A stretch of 64,000 bases of DNA from an uncultured Oscillospiraceae bacterium (GTDB lineage: Bacteria > Bacillota > Clostridia > Oscillospirales > Oscillospiraceae). How positions within the stretch are numbered: position 1 is the stretch's first letter; every line of letters starts with the position of its first letter. The notes under the pieces are model-generated. The model made no database searches and was not told the origin of the DNA. It saw nothing but the letters and a program-made list of their open reading frames with translations. Below, piece after piece: positions 43,100 through 51,669 of the stretch. The stretch covers positions 37,040 through 101,039 of the forward strand of contig CAJOIU010000001.1 of NCBI GenBank assembly GCA_905234855.1, in the 5' to 3' direction. The translations under genes were made by a program, and so were the position numbers.

Positions 43100-44482
43100 A
43101 TGAAGAAGAACGAAGTATCCCAATTTGACCGCATGACCCAAACGCCGGTTGCAAGCCTGGTGGTGCGGTTGTCCATACCGACGATCATCAGCATGCTGGT
43201 GACAAATATCTATAACCTCGTCGACACGGCCTTCGTAGGGCTTTTGGGCACCAGCGCCAGCGGCGCGGTGGGCGTTGTGTTCGGCTTCATGGCCATCATT
43301 CAAGCCGTGGGCTTCCTTTTCGGACAGGGCTCCGGCAGCCTCATCGCCCGGGAACTGGGGAAGAAGGATGTGCAGGAGGCGAGCGTCACAGCCTCCACGG
43401 GCTTTTTCTGCGCCATGGGCGTGGGGATCGTCAGCGCGGCGATCTGCTTCTGGCGCCTCGATCCGCTGATCCGGCTTCTGGGCAGCACGGAGACCATCGC
43501 GCCCTATGCCAAGGCGTATATTTCCTATATCCTCGCGGCAGCGCCCTTCATGACCTCCAGCTTTGTTCTGAATAATATACTGCGCTATGAGGGGAAGGCT
43601 TCGCTCGGCATGATCGGCCTTCTCACCGGCGCGATACTGAATATGGCGGGCGACCCGCTGTTTATGTTCGTATTTCATATGGGCATCGCCGGCGCGGGGC
43701 TGTCCACGGCCTTGAGCCAGATCGTGAGCTTCCTGATCCTGCTGAGTATGTTCCTGCGGGGGAAGACCTCTGCCCGGATGTCCCTCCGGGCGGTGTCGCT
43801 GAGCCCGACCCTCATGGGGGAGATTCTGGCAACGGGGCTTCCCAGTCTCCTGCGGCAGGGACTCAACAGTCTGACGACGATCCTCCTGAACGAATGCGCC
43901 GGGGTCTACGGCGACGAGGCCATTGCCGCCATGAGCATCGTGTCCCGCATCGGATTCTTTGTTTTCTCCGTGGCGCTGGGGGTGGGGCAGGGCTTCCAGC
44001 CGGTCAGCGGCTTCAATTACGGCGCGGGGAAATACGACCGGGTGCGGAAGGCCTTTTGGTTCACCTTTGCGCTGGCGGAGGGACTGATGGCCGTGGCGGC
44101 AGCGGCGGTGTATCTGTCATCGGGCAGTCTCATCGGCATCTTCCGAAACGACCCTGCGGTCATCGGGATCGGTACCCGGGCGCTGCGTCTGCATTGCGGC
44201 GCGCTGCTGTTCCTGCCCATCTGCATGGTGACGGAGATGCTGTATCAGAGTACGGGGCATAAGCTGGGGGCGGCGTTTCTTTCGTCCCTTCGCAGCGGGA
44301 TCATCTTCATTCCGGCGCTGCTGCTTCTGGCACGTTTCCGGGGGCTGGCCGGTATCCAAGAGGCGCAGCCGCTGGCCTATGTGCTGGCGTTTTTGCCGGC
44401 GTTGTGGCTGGTGCTGCGGTTTCTTCGCAGGCTGCCGACCGAACCGGCGCGGAGCCAAGCGCCTCCCGGCGCTGGAATCTGA
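43100..44482 (+). CDS. MATE-family efflux transporter
   Basis: A 460-residue multidrug/oligosaccharide-lipid/polysaccharide exporter superfamily protein with about 12 helices. Typical elements are NLVDTAFVG-LLGTSASGAVG in helix 1-2, LNNILRYEGKASLGM in the middle and GFQPVSGFNYGAGKYDRVRKAF in the second half. MATE proteins expel cationic drugs using sodium or proton gradients. ATG 43100 is chosen; only a weak GGAAG precedes it, and the frame is open further back without a better start. Remnants flank the gene on both sides. Confidence 0.9.
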   Translation: MKKNEVSQFDRMTQTPVASLVVRLSIPTIISMLVTNIYNLVDTAFVGLLGTSASGAVGVVFGFMAIIQAVGFLFGQGSGSLIARELGKKDVQEASVTASTGFFCAMGVGIVSAAICFWRLDPLIRLLGSTETIAPYAKAYISYILAAAPFMTSSFVLNNILRYEGKASLGMIGLLTGAILNMAGDPLFMFVFHMGIAGAGLSTALSQIVSFLILLSMFLRGKTSARMSLRAVSLSPTLMGEILATGLPSLLRQGLNSLTTILLNECAGVYGDEAIAAMSIVSRIGFFVFSVALGVGQGFQPVSGFNYGAGKYDRVRKAFWFTFALAEGLMAVAAAAVYLSSGSLIGIFRNDPAVIGIGTRALRLHCGALLFLPICMVTEMLYQSTGHKLGAAFLSSLRSGIIFIPALLLLARFRGLAGIQEAQPLAYVLAFLPALWLVLRFLRRLPTEPARSQAPPGAGI

Positions 44483-44617
44483 ACCGCAGGCGGTTTTGGC
44501 GCAGATTCATTCGCTGATCGCGGAGAATAAGGCCCTTCACATGCAGGGGAAGAAGTATACGCCCAAAGAGGATCAGCTCATGGACGACGACCGTGTCGCC
44601 GGGAAGGCCTATAGGGC

Positions 44618-44712
44618 GATAAGCCATCACGAGCGCTATGACGGGCGAGGATATCCCGGAGGCCGCCCGTATCATCTGTCTTGCCGACTGCTATGACGCC
44701 ATGACCTCCACC
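44618..44712 (+). pseudogene. Fragment of an HD-GYP phosphodiesterase domain
   Basis: Two adjoining pieces match the HD-GYP signature: SHHERYDG (44622-44645) in one frame and GEDIPEAARIICLADCYDAM (from 44644) shifted by one base, lacking the GTGYPxGLK residues that should join them. So a short internal deletion with frameshift is visible, and both ends of the domain are missing. The leading codons (44483-44617, ...ENKALHMQGKKYTPKEDQL...) are unrecognised. Confidence 0.7.
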
Positions 44713-44755
44713 CATGTCGGCTCGTGTGCTGAAATCTCATTTTCCGTCATGCCGA

Positions 44756-45163
44756 TCAGATCTCCGAACCGGCTGTCTCCTCTTCGATGGTAAGGATATC
44801 CCCAAAGGCGATCGTGCTGTCGTCCGCGAGAAGGAGAAGCCCGCCGATGGGGTCGAGCTTTTTGACGGCGCCGCGGGTCTCCCGGTAACTGCCGCCCGCC
44901 TTTCGCCCGTCCGGCACAAAATGCACCGCTTTGATCCTGTCGCCCCGCTGCAGGGACTGCAGCACCGCGTCGATGCGTTCCACCTCGTCCGGGCTGAGGT
45001 CGATCCTCTGATCCGTCCTCCGCGCTGTCTCCACCACGGCGTCGTCGTAGCCCGTCAGCGCGGCAAAGGGGCTGAACTGCGCGGCTCGGCTCTCCGGCGG
45101 GAGGGGCGGGTGCTTTTGGGACACATGGTGGGGATGATCTATGATATCTGCGTAGCGATTCAT
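44756..45163 (-). CDS. YolD-like protein
   Basis: A 135-residue protein of the YolD-like family: MNRYADIIDHPHHVSQKHP...RAAQFSPFAALTGYDDAV at the N-terminus and VHFVPDGRKAGGSY followed by a strand-rich C-terminus. The family is encoded next to Y-family polymerases of the UvrX/YqjW type in Firmicutes and their plasmids, as here, where its start overlaps the polymerase stop by four bases. Its role is thought to be accessory or regulatory to the polymerase but is not established. Confidence 0.85.
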   Translation of the reverse strand: MNRYADIIDHPHHVSQKHPPLPPESRAAQFSPFAALTGYDDAVVETARRTDQRIDLSPDEVERIDAVLQSLQRGDRIKAVHFVPDGRKAGGSYRETRGAVKKLDPIGGLLLLADDSTIAFGDILTIEEETAGSEI

Positions 45164-46632
45164 CTTCGGTGCCCTCCGACCTGTTCGTTGCGGTCACGGC
45201 CGGTGGCGCCCTCTTGGTAGCTCGTTCCGTGGAGGATGATATTCTTCCCGTAGCGGTTTTTGAGGCTGAGCATTGCCTCCTGCAGGCGGCGCTCCTTGGC
45301 AAGCGACTCCGCTTCTGCCGCCTCCGCCTCGTAATCGGTAAAGAGGTCAAGCTGTTCATAGGCCGGGGCTTCAGCGTCATCTGCCCGGATAACATGATTT
45401 GCCACGACATACATGCGGCGCACATACAGCTCCGGCTCAACGATCCTGTCATAAAGCTCCAGAAAAGCGTTCGTCACCAAGCGGGTCGAGGAGGTCGCCC
45501 GGCCAAGGTTCCGGCTGCCATGAGCCTGCTTCGGCACGTTCTGGCCGTAGTAATTCTCTTCCGTCGGGCCGCGATAGGCCGGCGGTATCTTCTTGTCATA
45601 GCCCACGGTCAGCACGACCTGATCGGTGAGAAGACCCTTTTCCACCAGATCGAGGACGAGACCCTCCGTCATCTCCCGAAGGATGATCCGGCCCTTCTCT
45701 TTCGTATATGGCTCGGAGAGCACCTGTCCCACCGACAAGCTGTTGGAGGCGGGTTTGTAGGCCTTGATCTGCGCGATGGTGGTCGGCTCCCAGCCCCATG
45801 CGTGGTCGATGAGAAGCTCCGCGTTTACCCCGAAGAGCCGGTACAGCAATTCCTCGTCCCGCTCCGATTGGCGGGCTATATCGCCCATGGTAAACAGTCC
45901 GTTTTGCTCCAGCTTTCTCGCGATGCCTCTGCCCACGCGCCAGAAGGAGGTCAGCGGCCTGTGATCCCACAAGTGCTCGCGATAGCTGCGCTCTGTCAGC
46001 TCCGCGATGCGCACCCCGTCCCGGTCGGCGGGCATTTTTTTTGCCATGATATCCATGGCGACCTTGGCAAGATAGAGGTTGGGGCCGATGCCCGCGGTGG
46101 CGGTGATCCCGGTTTTGAAAAGGACATCCCGGATCATTCGCAGCGCAAACTCGTGCGCCGAGATGCGGAGTGTGCGGATATAGGCCGTGGCGTCGATGAA
46201 GACCTCGTCGATGCTGTATACCACCATATCGTCAAAGCTCACATACTGGAGATAAGTGTCTATGATGCGCGTGCTGTATTCCATATAATACGCCATACGG
46301 GGCATGGCCACGATATAGTCAAGCTCCAAGGAAGGATCGTTTGCCAGCTCGATCGCACTGCTGCTTTTGCCCGTAAAGGCATGGTTCGGAGCCTTCCGCA
46401 GCCTTTCGGCGTTGATCCTCCTGACGGCCTCCACGACCTCGAAAAGCCTCGCCCGGCCGGGGATGCCGTAGGCTTTCAGACTTGGTGTCACGGCGAGGCA
46501 GATCGTTTTCTCTGTCCTGCTCAGATCGGCCACCACAAGGTTTGTGGTCAGCGGATCCAGCCCCAGCTCGCGGCATTCCACGCTTGCATAGAAGGATTTG
46601 AGATCGATCCCGATATAGGTTCTGTCCTCCAA
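45160..46632 (-). CDS. Y-family DNA polymerase (UvrX/YqjW-like)
   Basis: A 490-residue translesion polymerase. The palm has IGIDLKSFYASVE (7-19; first catalytic Asp) and VYSIDEVFIDAT (~122; second Asp-Glu). A helix-hairpin-helix thumb contains WRVGRGIARKLEQNGL (~230). A beta-clamp-binding motif QLDLF (~433) is placed near the C-terminus. The start is TTG 46632, preceded on its strand by AGGTGA six bases away. It pairs with the YolD gene. Such pairs are often SOS-induced, but I found no LexA box at this promoter. Confidence 0.9.
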   Translation of the reverse strand: MEDRTYIGIDLKSFYASVECRELGLDPLTTNLVVADLSRTEKTICLAVTPSLKAYGIPGRARLFEVVEAVRRINAERLRKAPNHAFTGKSSSAIELANDPSLELDYIVAMPRMAYYMEYSTRIIDTYLQYVSFDDMVVYSIDEVFIDATAYIRTLRISAHEFALRMIRDVLFKTGITATAGIGPNLYLAKVAMDIMAKKMPADRDGVRIAELTERSYREHLWDHRPLTSFWRVGRGIARKLEQNGLFTMGDIARQSERDEELLYRLFGVNAELLIDHAWGWEPTTIAQIKAYKPASNSLSVGQVLSEPYTKEKGRIILREMTEGLVLDLVEKGLLTDQVVLTVGYDKKIPPAYRGPTEENYYGQNVPKQAHGSRNLGRATSSTRLVTNAFLELYDRIVEPELYVRRMYVVANHVIRADDAEAPAYEQLDLFTDYEAEAAEAESLAKERRLQEAMLSLKNRYGKNIILHGTSYQEGATGRDRNEQVGGHRR

Positions 46633-46756
46633 GGGCTGTCACCTGCCTTTCCATGCTGTTGGGATGATTGTATCACATAAATCGGCAAACGGGAAGAGAT
46701 GCCGCCGATAGACGCGGGGGAGGGGAAAGAAATGGAAAAGCCTGCTTGTTAATTGG

Positions 46757-46807
46757 TTGACAAGAGGTCTTCTGAACAGTATAATGCAGTTGTTTTGAAC
46801 ACGTTCA
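46757..46807 (+). promoter_or_regulatory. Consensus promoter with operator before the flavin-reductase fusion
   Basis: TTGACA (46757-46762), exactly 17 bases, TATAAT (46780-46785): both elements match consensus fully. Ten bases on, at the expected start site, lies the dyad TGAAC-AC-GTTCA (46796-46807). Such strong promoters are often repressed; the dyad is the likely repressor site, regulator unknown. Confidence 0.75.
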
Positions 46808-46851
46808 TACAAACAAAAATATGGAACCGCTAAGCCGAGGAGGATAACATT

Positions 46852-47778
46852 ATGTCCAGCTTTGAAAACCTGCGGATCGTAGACAACTTCTATCAGACCT
46901 CGCTGTATTTCCCCATGCCGACGGTGGTCGTGAGCACCCTATGCGAGGATGGCTCCACCACCCTTGGCCCCTATTCTCTGTGCGCACCTTATTATGTCGC
47001 CGGGAAGGATTATTATGCTATGCTGCTGTGCTGCCGCAATTCCTCGAATACGGCGCAGAACATTCTGGCGCGGGGCAAATGCGCGATCAACTTCGTAGAT
47101 GATAAGCCCGCCACCTTCAAGGAATGCGTAAAGCTGAGCTGGCCGGGCGATAAGCCGGAGGACAAAATGCCCAAGTGCAATTTCCGCCGGGAAAAGAGCC
47201 AGATCGAGGAGGAGACCGGCGAGAAGCGCCCCGAGGTGCTTTCCGACGCCATCCAAGTGATCGAATGCACATGGATGCGGGAATTGGATAACGCGCAGGA
47301 CGACGCCCCCGGGGTGCTGGACGGCTATAAGCCTCCCTATCACATGTTCAACGGCATCACCTCGGAGTTCGGCGCCCATTTCATCCTGCGGGTGGATCGG
47401 ATCCTTATGAAAAAGCAGTACAGCGACGCGATCATCAACGGCGTCCGAGCGCAGGATTTTCCGCCTCTGCCGGTGGATTATGGCTATCGGGACAGCAAGA
47501 ATTTCTGGTTCCACCGCCATCGCCGGATGAAGGCGGAGCTCCTGCCCATCCGCAAGGCTTCGCTGGAATCCGTGCGCTATGCCGCTGACCGGGCGGACGA
47601 TAAGGTGAAATTCAGCGACGACGCCTTGGAAACCATTCTGAACGTACCTCGGGTGTTCCTGCCGACGGTTCTGAAGGGCTGTGTCGCGTGGGCGAAGGAG
47701 AACAATGTGGAGCTTGTCACCGCGGAGCATATGAAGATCATTAACGATAAGAGAGCCAAGGAAAAATCGAAGAAATAA
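46852..47778 (+). CDS. Flavin-reductase-like protein with C-terminal PCP_red domain
   Basis: A 308-residue protein. Residues ~1-200 match the FMN-binding split barrel of flavin-reductase-like proteins (PMPTVVVSTLCEDG, LGPYSLCAPYYV, NILARGKCAINFV). Residues ~250-300 (FSDDALETILNVPRVFLP, then VLKGCVAWAKENNVELVT) resemble the PCP_red domain, first known from light-independent protochlorophyllide reductase subunit B and also found in non-photosynthetic proteins. GAGGA precedes the ATG. The reaction is unknown; an FMN-dependent reduction is likely. The two-domain reading is by eye. Confidence 0.7.
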   Translation: MSSFENLRIVDNFYQTSLYFPMPTVVVSTLCEDGSTTLGPYSLCAPYYVAGKDYYAMLLCCRNSSNTAQNILARGKCAINFVDDKPATFKECVKLSWPGDKPEDKMPKCNFRREKSQIEEETGEKRPEVLSDAIQVIECTWMRELDNAQDDAPGVLDGYKPPYHMFNGITSEFGAHFILRVDRILMKKQYSDAIINGVRAQDFPPLPVDYGYRDSKNFWFHRHRRMKAELLPIRKASLESVRYAADRADDKVKFSDDALETILNVPRVFLPTVLKGCVAWAKENNVELVTAEHMKIINDKRAKEKSKK

Positions 47779-47823
47779 GGCGCGTCATGTTCAGCGCTGG
47801 CATCTGTATGATAAGCTGACCGA

Positions 47824-47887
47824 AAAAAACATTGCCGATTCTGCATGCTGCTGTGGATCCTTTGGGTGGCAGTCTGCAGAATCGGCA
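47824..47887 (-). terminator. Terminator of the LysR gene ending at 47905
   Basis: TGCCGATTCTGCA (47833-47845) and TGCAGAATCGGCA (47875-47887) form a perfect 13-base-pair stem with a 29-base loop containing a smaller CTGC/GCAG pairing. On the minus strand it is followed by ATGTTTTTTTCG, giving a T-run and hence an intrinsic terminator. Confidence 0.7.
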
Positions 47888-47904
47888 TTGCCGGTACTTT
47901 CCTT

Positions 47905-48756
47905 TTATTGGTTCTGGCCGCGGAAGGTGAGGCGATCCAAAAGCGCCTTGCCCTGTGTCGTCGAGTTGATGTAATAGACGGCGACCGCCTCGTCGTCCAG
48001 AATGGGGATCGCGGTTCGATGGACTCCGTAAGTAAGCGGATGGTGGATCATGTTGGAATCGAAGCAGGGGATATTGGAAGAGATAATCAGATCCTCAAAG
48101 ACATCTCTTTCCCGCTGGACGATGAAGTGAACATGGAGGCTTTCCAGTTTTTCTATGACCCGATCCCAGATGCCCAGATCATGATAAAGGAGCATGGTCT
48201 GACCCTCCAGATCGGATAAACGAACGCTGCTTCGGGAGCTGAGAGGGTGGTCAAACGGAACGGACAGTGTAAGCTGCTCCTTGGCAAATACGCGGCTGAA
48301 CACACCGGCCTGCTCGATGGGGCGATCCGTAATGATGAGGTGGTAATTGCCGGCGAAAAGGCCGTCAAGAAGCTCTCCGCCGGATTTCATCTCGGAGTTC
48401 ACGGCATATTCCGGGTACAGCTCCATCAGCTCGGAGGCGAGGTTCCACATGGGCGCGGGGGCGCAGGAGCCGATGGAGATCGTGTTGAGGCTCCGGGCGA
48501 GGGCTTGGAGCTGGCGGGGGAATTCCTCGACGTCATGCAGGATCCCCTTGGCCAGTTCCACGGCCAGAAGGCCGACTTCATTGAGGCTGGTGCGGTTTTT
48601 CTTTCGGTCGAACAGGTCGATGGAAAGGGTCTGCTCCAGCCGCTGCATGGAACGGGTAAGGGCAGGCTGGGAGATATGCAGCTCCTTTGCGGCGGCCGAT
48701 AAGGTGCCTTTTTCCGCAATGGCGGAGAGCTGCTTTAGCTGCTGCAGATCGATCAT
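47905..48756 (-). CDS. LysR-family transcriptional regulator
   Basis: A 283-residue LysR regulator with an intact N-terminal helix-turn-helix (DLQQLKQLSAIAEKGTLSAAAKELHISQPALTRSMQRLEQ) and effector domain starting around residue 92 (LNTISIGSCAPAP). ATG 48756 has GGAGGT six bases upstream and is preferred over TTG 48762. It diverges from the GH3-GPH-GH65 operon across 284 bases, so it is the probable regulator of that operon; the flavin-reductase fusion lies convergent on its other side. Confidence 0.88.
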   Translation of the reverse strand: MIDLQQLKQLSAIAEKGTLSAAAKELHISQPALTRSMQRLEQTLSIDLFDRKKNRTSLNEVGLLAVELAKGILHDVEEFPRQLQALARSLNTISIGSCAPAPMWNLASELMELYPEYAVNSEMKSGGELLDGLFAGNYHLIITDRPIEQAGVFSRVFAKEQLTLSVPFDHPLSSRSSVRLSDLEGQTMLLYHDLGIWDRVIEKLESLHVHFIVQRERDVFEDLIISSNIPCFDSNMIHHPLTYGVHRTAIPILDDEAVAVYYINSTTQGKALLDRLTFRGQNQ

Positions 48757-48873
48757 GGTCAAACCTCCGATCTGTCGTTCTGGCTATGCGCTGACAGTAT
48801 AACATGAAGAAGGATCTCTTTAGAATCCACAAATGGAAGTAAAACACAATTTTCCCAAAATGTCTAATTTTGT

Positions 48874-48929
48874 TAGCTGTAATTGACGTAAGCTACAAAA
48901 AATAGCGAAGGTTATGCCAAAATGGCATA
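48874..48929. promoter_or_regulatory. Candidate LysR operators before the GH3 operon
   Basis: TAGCT-N12-AGCTA (48874-48895) resembles the T-N11-A dyads of LysR proteins, and TATGCCA-AAA-TGGCATA (48913-48929) is a perfect 7-base inverted repeat 20 bases upstream of the GH3 -35 element. Both lie in the AT-rich gap shared with the divergent LysR gene. Confidence 0.5.
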
Positions 48930-48949
48930 GCAGATTGCGTAATTGGTAT

Positions 48950-48978
48950 TTTACAATCCGTCAAAATAGTTATAAAAT
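48950..48978 (+). promoter_or_regulatory. Promoter of the GH3-GPH-GH65 operon
   Basis: TTTACA (48950-48955), 17 bases, TAAAAT (48973-48978). The leader to the GH3 start is about 55 bases and ends in GAGGGG, eight bases before ATG 49041. Confidence 0.6.
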
Positions 48979-49040
48979 TATCATAAAGTACATACAGGGC
49001 ATTATAATTATGGAACATTTTTTGATCAGAGGGGTGGAAC

Positions 49041-51467
49041 ATGAAACATGCGGATATCATAAAACAGCTCACGCTGGAGGAGAAGTGTCACCTCCTGTCC
49101 GGCCGGGATTTTTGGCAGACCCAGAGCGTGAAGCGGCTGGGGATCGAGAACATGACCCTGTCGGACGGCCCCCACGGTCTGCGCAAGCAGGAGGGTGCGG
49201 GAGATCAGCTTGGTCTGAACGGAAGCCTGCCCGCCACCTGCTATCCCACCGCCGCCACCATGGCGAACTCTTGGGATCCGGCGCTGGGGGAAGAGCTTGG
49301 CAGAATGCTGGGGGAGGAGGCGGCCAGTCAGGACGTATGCGTTTTGCTGGGGCCGGGTCTCAATATAAAGCGCAGTCCCTTCTGCGGGCGTAATTTTGAG
49401 TATTTCTCGGAGGATCCGTACCTCGCGGGCAAGATGGCCGCGGGCTACATACGCGGCATTCAGGCAAACGGCGTTTCCGCCTGCCCGAAGCATTTTGCAG
49501 CGAACAACACGGAGCTGCGGCGCATGGCGTCCAATTCCGTTATGGATGAGCGCACCCTGCGGGAGATTTATCTCACCGGGTTTGAGATCGCGGTGACGGA
49601 GGCGCACCCAAAGTCCATCATGTCGAGCTACAACATGGTGAACGGCGTCTATGCAAACGAAAATGCTCACCTGCTGCAGGAAATCCTGCGGGATACATGG
49701 GGCTTCGACGGTTTTGTCGTGTCTGACTGGGGCGCCTGCAACGATTTCACGGACGGCGTTCGAGCGGGCTCTCATCTGGAAATGCCCTCCACCGGCGGCG
49801 ACAGCCCCCGGCAGCTCATGGCGGCGATCTATGAAGGCCGCATTTCCGAGGATGAGGTCGACGTCCGTGTGGATGAGCTGCTGGATGTGATGCTCTCCAC
49901 CAGAGCGGCGGTTGACCCACTTAAGGGAAAGCCGTTCGATGTGGAGGCGCACCACGCTTTTGCCCAAAAGGCCAGCGAGCAGTCCATCGTCCTTTTGAAA
50001 AACGAGGACAACATCCTGCCGCTCCGAAAGGGCAGCAAGGTGGCGGTCATCGGCGAGTTTGCCCAAAAGGCTCGCTATCAGGGCGCGGGCAGCTCGGTGG
50101 TGAACTGCACGAAGCTCGATAACACCATGGATGTGATCGGGGATTTCGAGCTTGATGTGATCGGCTTTGAGCCCGGCTATCCCCGCCACGGCGACCCCGA
50201 CGAGATCATGCGCCGCAAGGCCGTGGAGCTGGCGCTGAAGGCGGATTATGTGCTTCTGTATATGGGGCTTGACGAGATCAGTGAGTCAGAAGGCCTCGAC
50301 CGCTCCACGCTGGCGATCCCCCGATGCCAAGTGGAGGTGCTGAACGCGGTCTCCGCCGCGAATCCCAACGTCGTCGTTGTGATGAGCGCCGGCTCCTCCG
50401 TGGAGATGCCGTGGCTTTCTCGCTGCAAGGGTCTCGTCCACGGGTATCTGTGCGGACAGGCGGGTGCCTCTGCGGTGCTGAAGGTCATTCTCGGCGATGT
50501 GAACCCCTCGGGAAAACTCTCCGAGAGCTATCCTGTGAAGTATGAGGACTGCTCCACCTCGACCTACTTCCCGGCGAAGGAGCGGAGCGTGGAGTACCGC
50601 GAAGGCCTGTATGTGGGCTATCGGTATTATGAAACGGCCAAGGTGCCGGTGACGTTCCCCTTCGGCTTCGGTCTCTCCTATACGACGTTTGAATACTCGG
50701 ATATAAAAGCCACGGACAAAGTCGTGAGCTTTACTCTCATGAACACCGGCTCGCGGGACGGCGCGGAGGTGGCGCAGCTTTATGTGAGTGCCAAGAACCC
50801 GAGCGTTTACCGCCCTGCCAAGGAGCTGAAGGGCTTCCAAAAGGTATTCCTCAAGGCGGGAGAGAGTGCAGCTGTCACCATCGAGCTTGACGACAAGGCC
50901 TTCCGTTACTGGAACAGTAAGACCGGCAGGTTCGAGATCGACGGCGGCGAATACGACATCCTCATCGGCGCGAGCGCGGCAGATATCAGGCTTTCCGCCC
51001 CTGTCACCGTCGCCGGGACGAACGCTCCGGCGCCCATCGATCTGTCGGCGATCCCCAGCTACGTCAGCGGCGATATCAAGGCTGTGTCGGATAAGGAGTT
51101 CGAGGCGCTGCTGGGTCATGATATCCCGGACGGAAAATGGGCCGGTACCATCCAGCCGAACGACGCCATTGCCCAGCTCTATTACGCCAAGAGCCTCAAG
51201 GCTCGCTTCGTATGGAAGATCCTCACCGGGATGCTGAATAAGTCTATTGCCAAGGGCGAGCCCGATCTTAACATCACCTTTATCTACAACATGCCCATCC
51301 GCGCCATCGGCAAGATGGCGGGCGGTATGGTTTCGCAGGATATGTGCGACGGTATCCTCGATATCGTGAACGGCCACGGCATCGCCTTCTTGAAGGGGCT
51401 CGGTAAGCTCATCGGCGGCTTCTTCAAGCAGCTTGGCGTGGCGAAAAAACAGAAAGCGCTGCAATAA
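49041..51467 (+). CDS. Cytoplasmic GH3 beta-glucosidase-type hydrolase
   Basis: An 808-residue GH3 enzyme with the normal domain order. The TIM barrel (1-~270) has LSDGPHGLR, RNFEYFSEDP, CPKHFAANN and the nucleophile Asp in VVSDWGA (~233). The alpha/beta sandwich (~310-500) is followed by a fibronectin-III-like domain (~545-640, KNPSVYRPAKELKGF). An additional ~150-residue C-terminal region (from SAIPSYVSGDIKAVS) is outside the standard fold. No signal peptide is seen. It probably hydrolyses a beta-linked glucoside or xyloside brought in by the transporter two genes downstream. First gene of the operon. Confidence 0.92.
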   Translation: MKHADIIKQLTLEEKCHLLSGRDFWQTQSVKRLGIENMTLSDGPHGLRKQEGAGDQLGLNGSLPATCYPTAATMANSWDPALGEELGRMLGEEAASQDVCVLLGPGLNIKRSPFCGRNFEYFSEDPYLAGKMAAGYIRGIQANGVSACPKHFAANNTELRRMASNSVMDERTLREIYLTGFEIAVTEAHPKSIMSSYNMVNGVYANENAHLLQEILRDTWGFDGFVVSDWGACNDFTDGVRAGSHLEMPSTGGDSPRQLMAAIYEGRISEDEVDVRVDELLDVMLSTRAAVDPLKGKPFDVEAHHAFAQKASEQSIVLLKNEDNILPLRKGSKVAVIGEFAQKARYQGAGSSVVNCTKLDNTMDVIGDFELDVIGFEPGYPRHGDPDEIMRRKAVELALKADYVLLYMGLDEISESEGLDRSTLAIPRCQVEVLNAVSAANPNVVVVMSAGSSVEMPWLSRCKGLVHGYLCGQAGASAVLKVILGDVNPSGKLSESYPVKYEDCSTSTYFPAKERSVEYREGLYVGYRYYETAKVPVTFPFGFGLSYTTFEYSDIKATDKVVSFTLMNTGSRDGAEVAQLYVSAKNPSVYRPAKELKGFQKVFLKAGESAAVTIELDDKAFRYWNSKTGRFEIDGGEYDILIGASAADIRLSAPVTVAGTNAPAPIDLSAIPSYVSGDIKAVSDKEFEALLGHDIPDGKWAGTIQPNDAIAQLYYAKSLKARFVWKILTGMLNKSIAKGEPDLNITFIYNMPIRAIGKMAGGMVSQDMCDGILDIVNGHGIAFLKGLGKLIGGFFKQLGVAKKQKALQ

Positions 51468-51480
51468 GGGAGGGGACGGT

Positions 51481-51654
51481 ATGAAAAGCAACGCAAACGG
51501 CATATCCCCGGTGGTCGCCATCCTCGTGACGCTGATCGCGGCGGCGCTGACGGTATGGTTCTTCGTAAGGGGTCATATCTTCTGGGGCGTGGTTTTCGTC
51601 CTCATCTGCGTGGACTTTTTCGCGGATGTGATCCTGTCGTTCAAGAAAGCATAG
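51481..51654 (+). CDS. Small two-helix membrane protein
   Basis: A 57-residue protein with two membrane helices (GISPVVAILVTLIAAALTVWFF and HIFWGVVFVLICVDFFADVIL) joined by a short RG turn and ending FKKA. GGGAGGGG lies just upstream of ATG 51481, and the gene sits 13 bases after GH3 and 15 bases before the transporter gene, so it is a real operon member. No family is recognised. It may be an accessory subunit of the symporter or of the membrane-anchored GH3. Confidence 0.75.
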   Translation: MKSNANGISPVVAILVTLIAAALTVWFFVRGHIFWGVVFVLICVDFFADVILSFKKA

Positions 51655-51669
51655 AAAGGGGAGGAAAGT

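Noticed and set aside
46796..46807. LexA/SOS box
   Set aside because: The dyad TGAAC-AC-GTTCA has a two-base centre rather than the GAAC-N4-GTTC spacing of Gram-positive LexA boxes, and it faces the flavin-reductase gene, not the polymerase.
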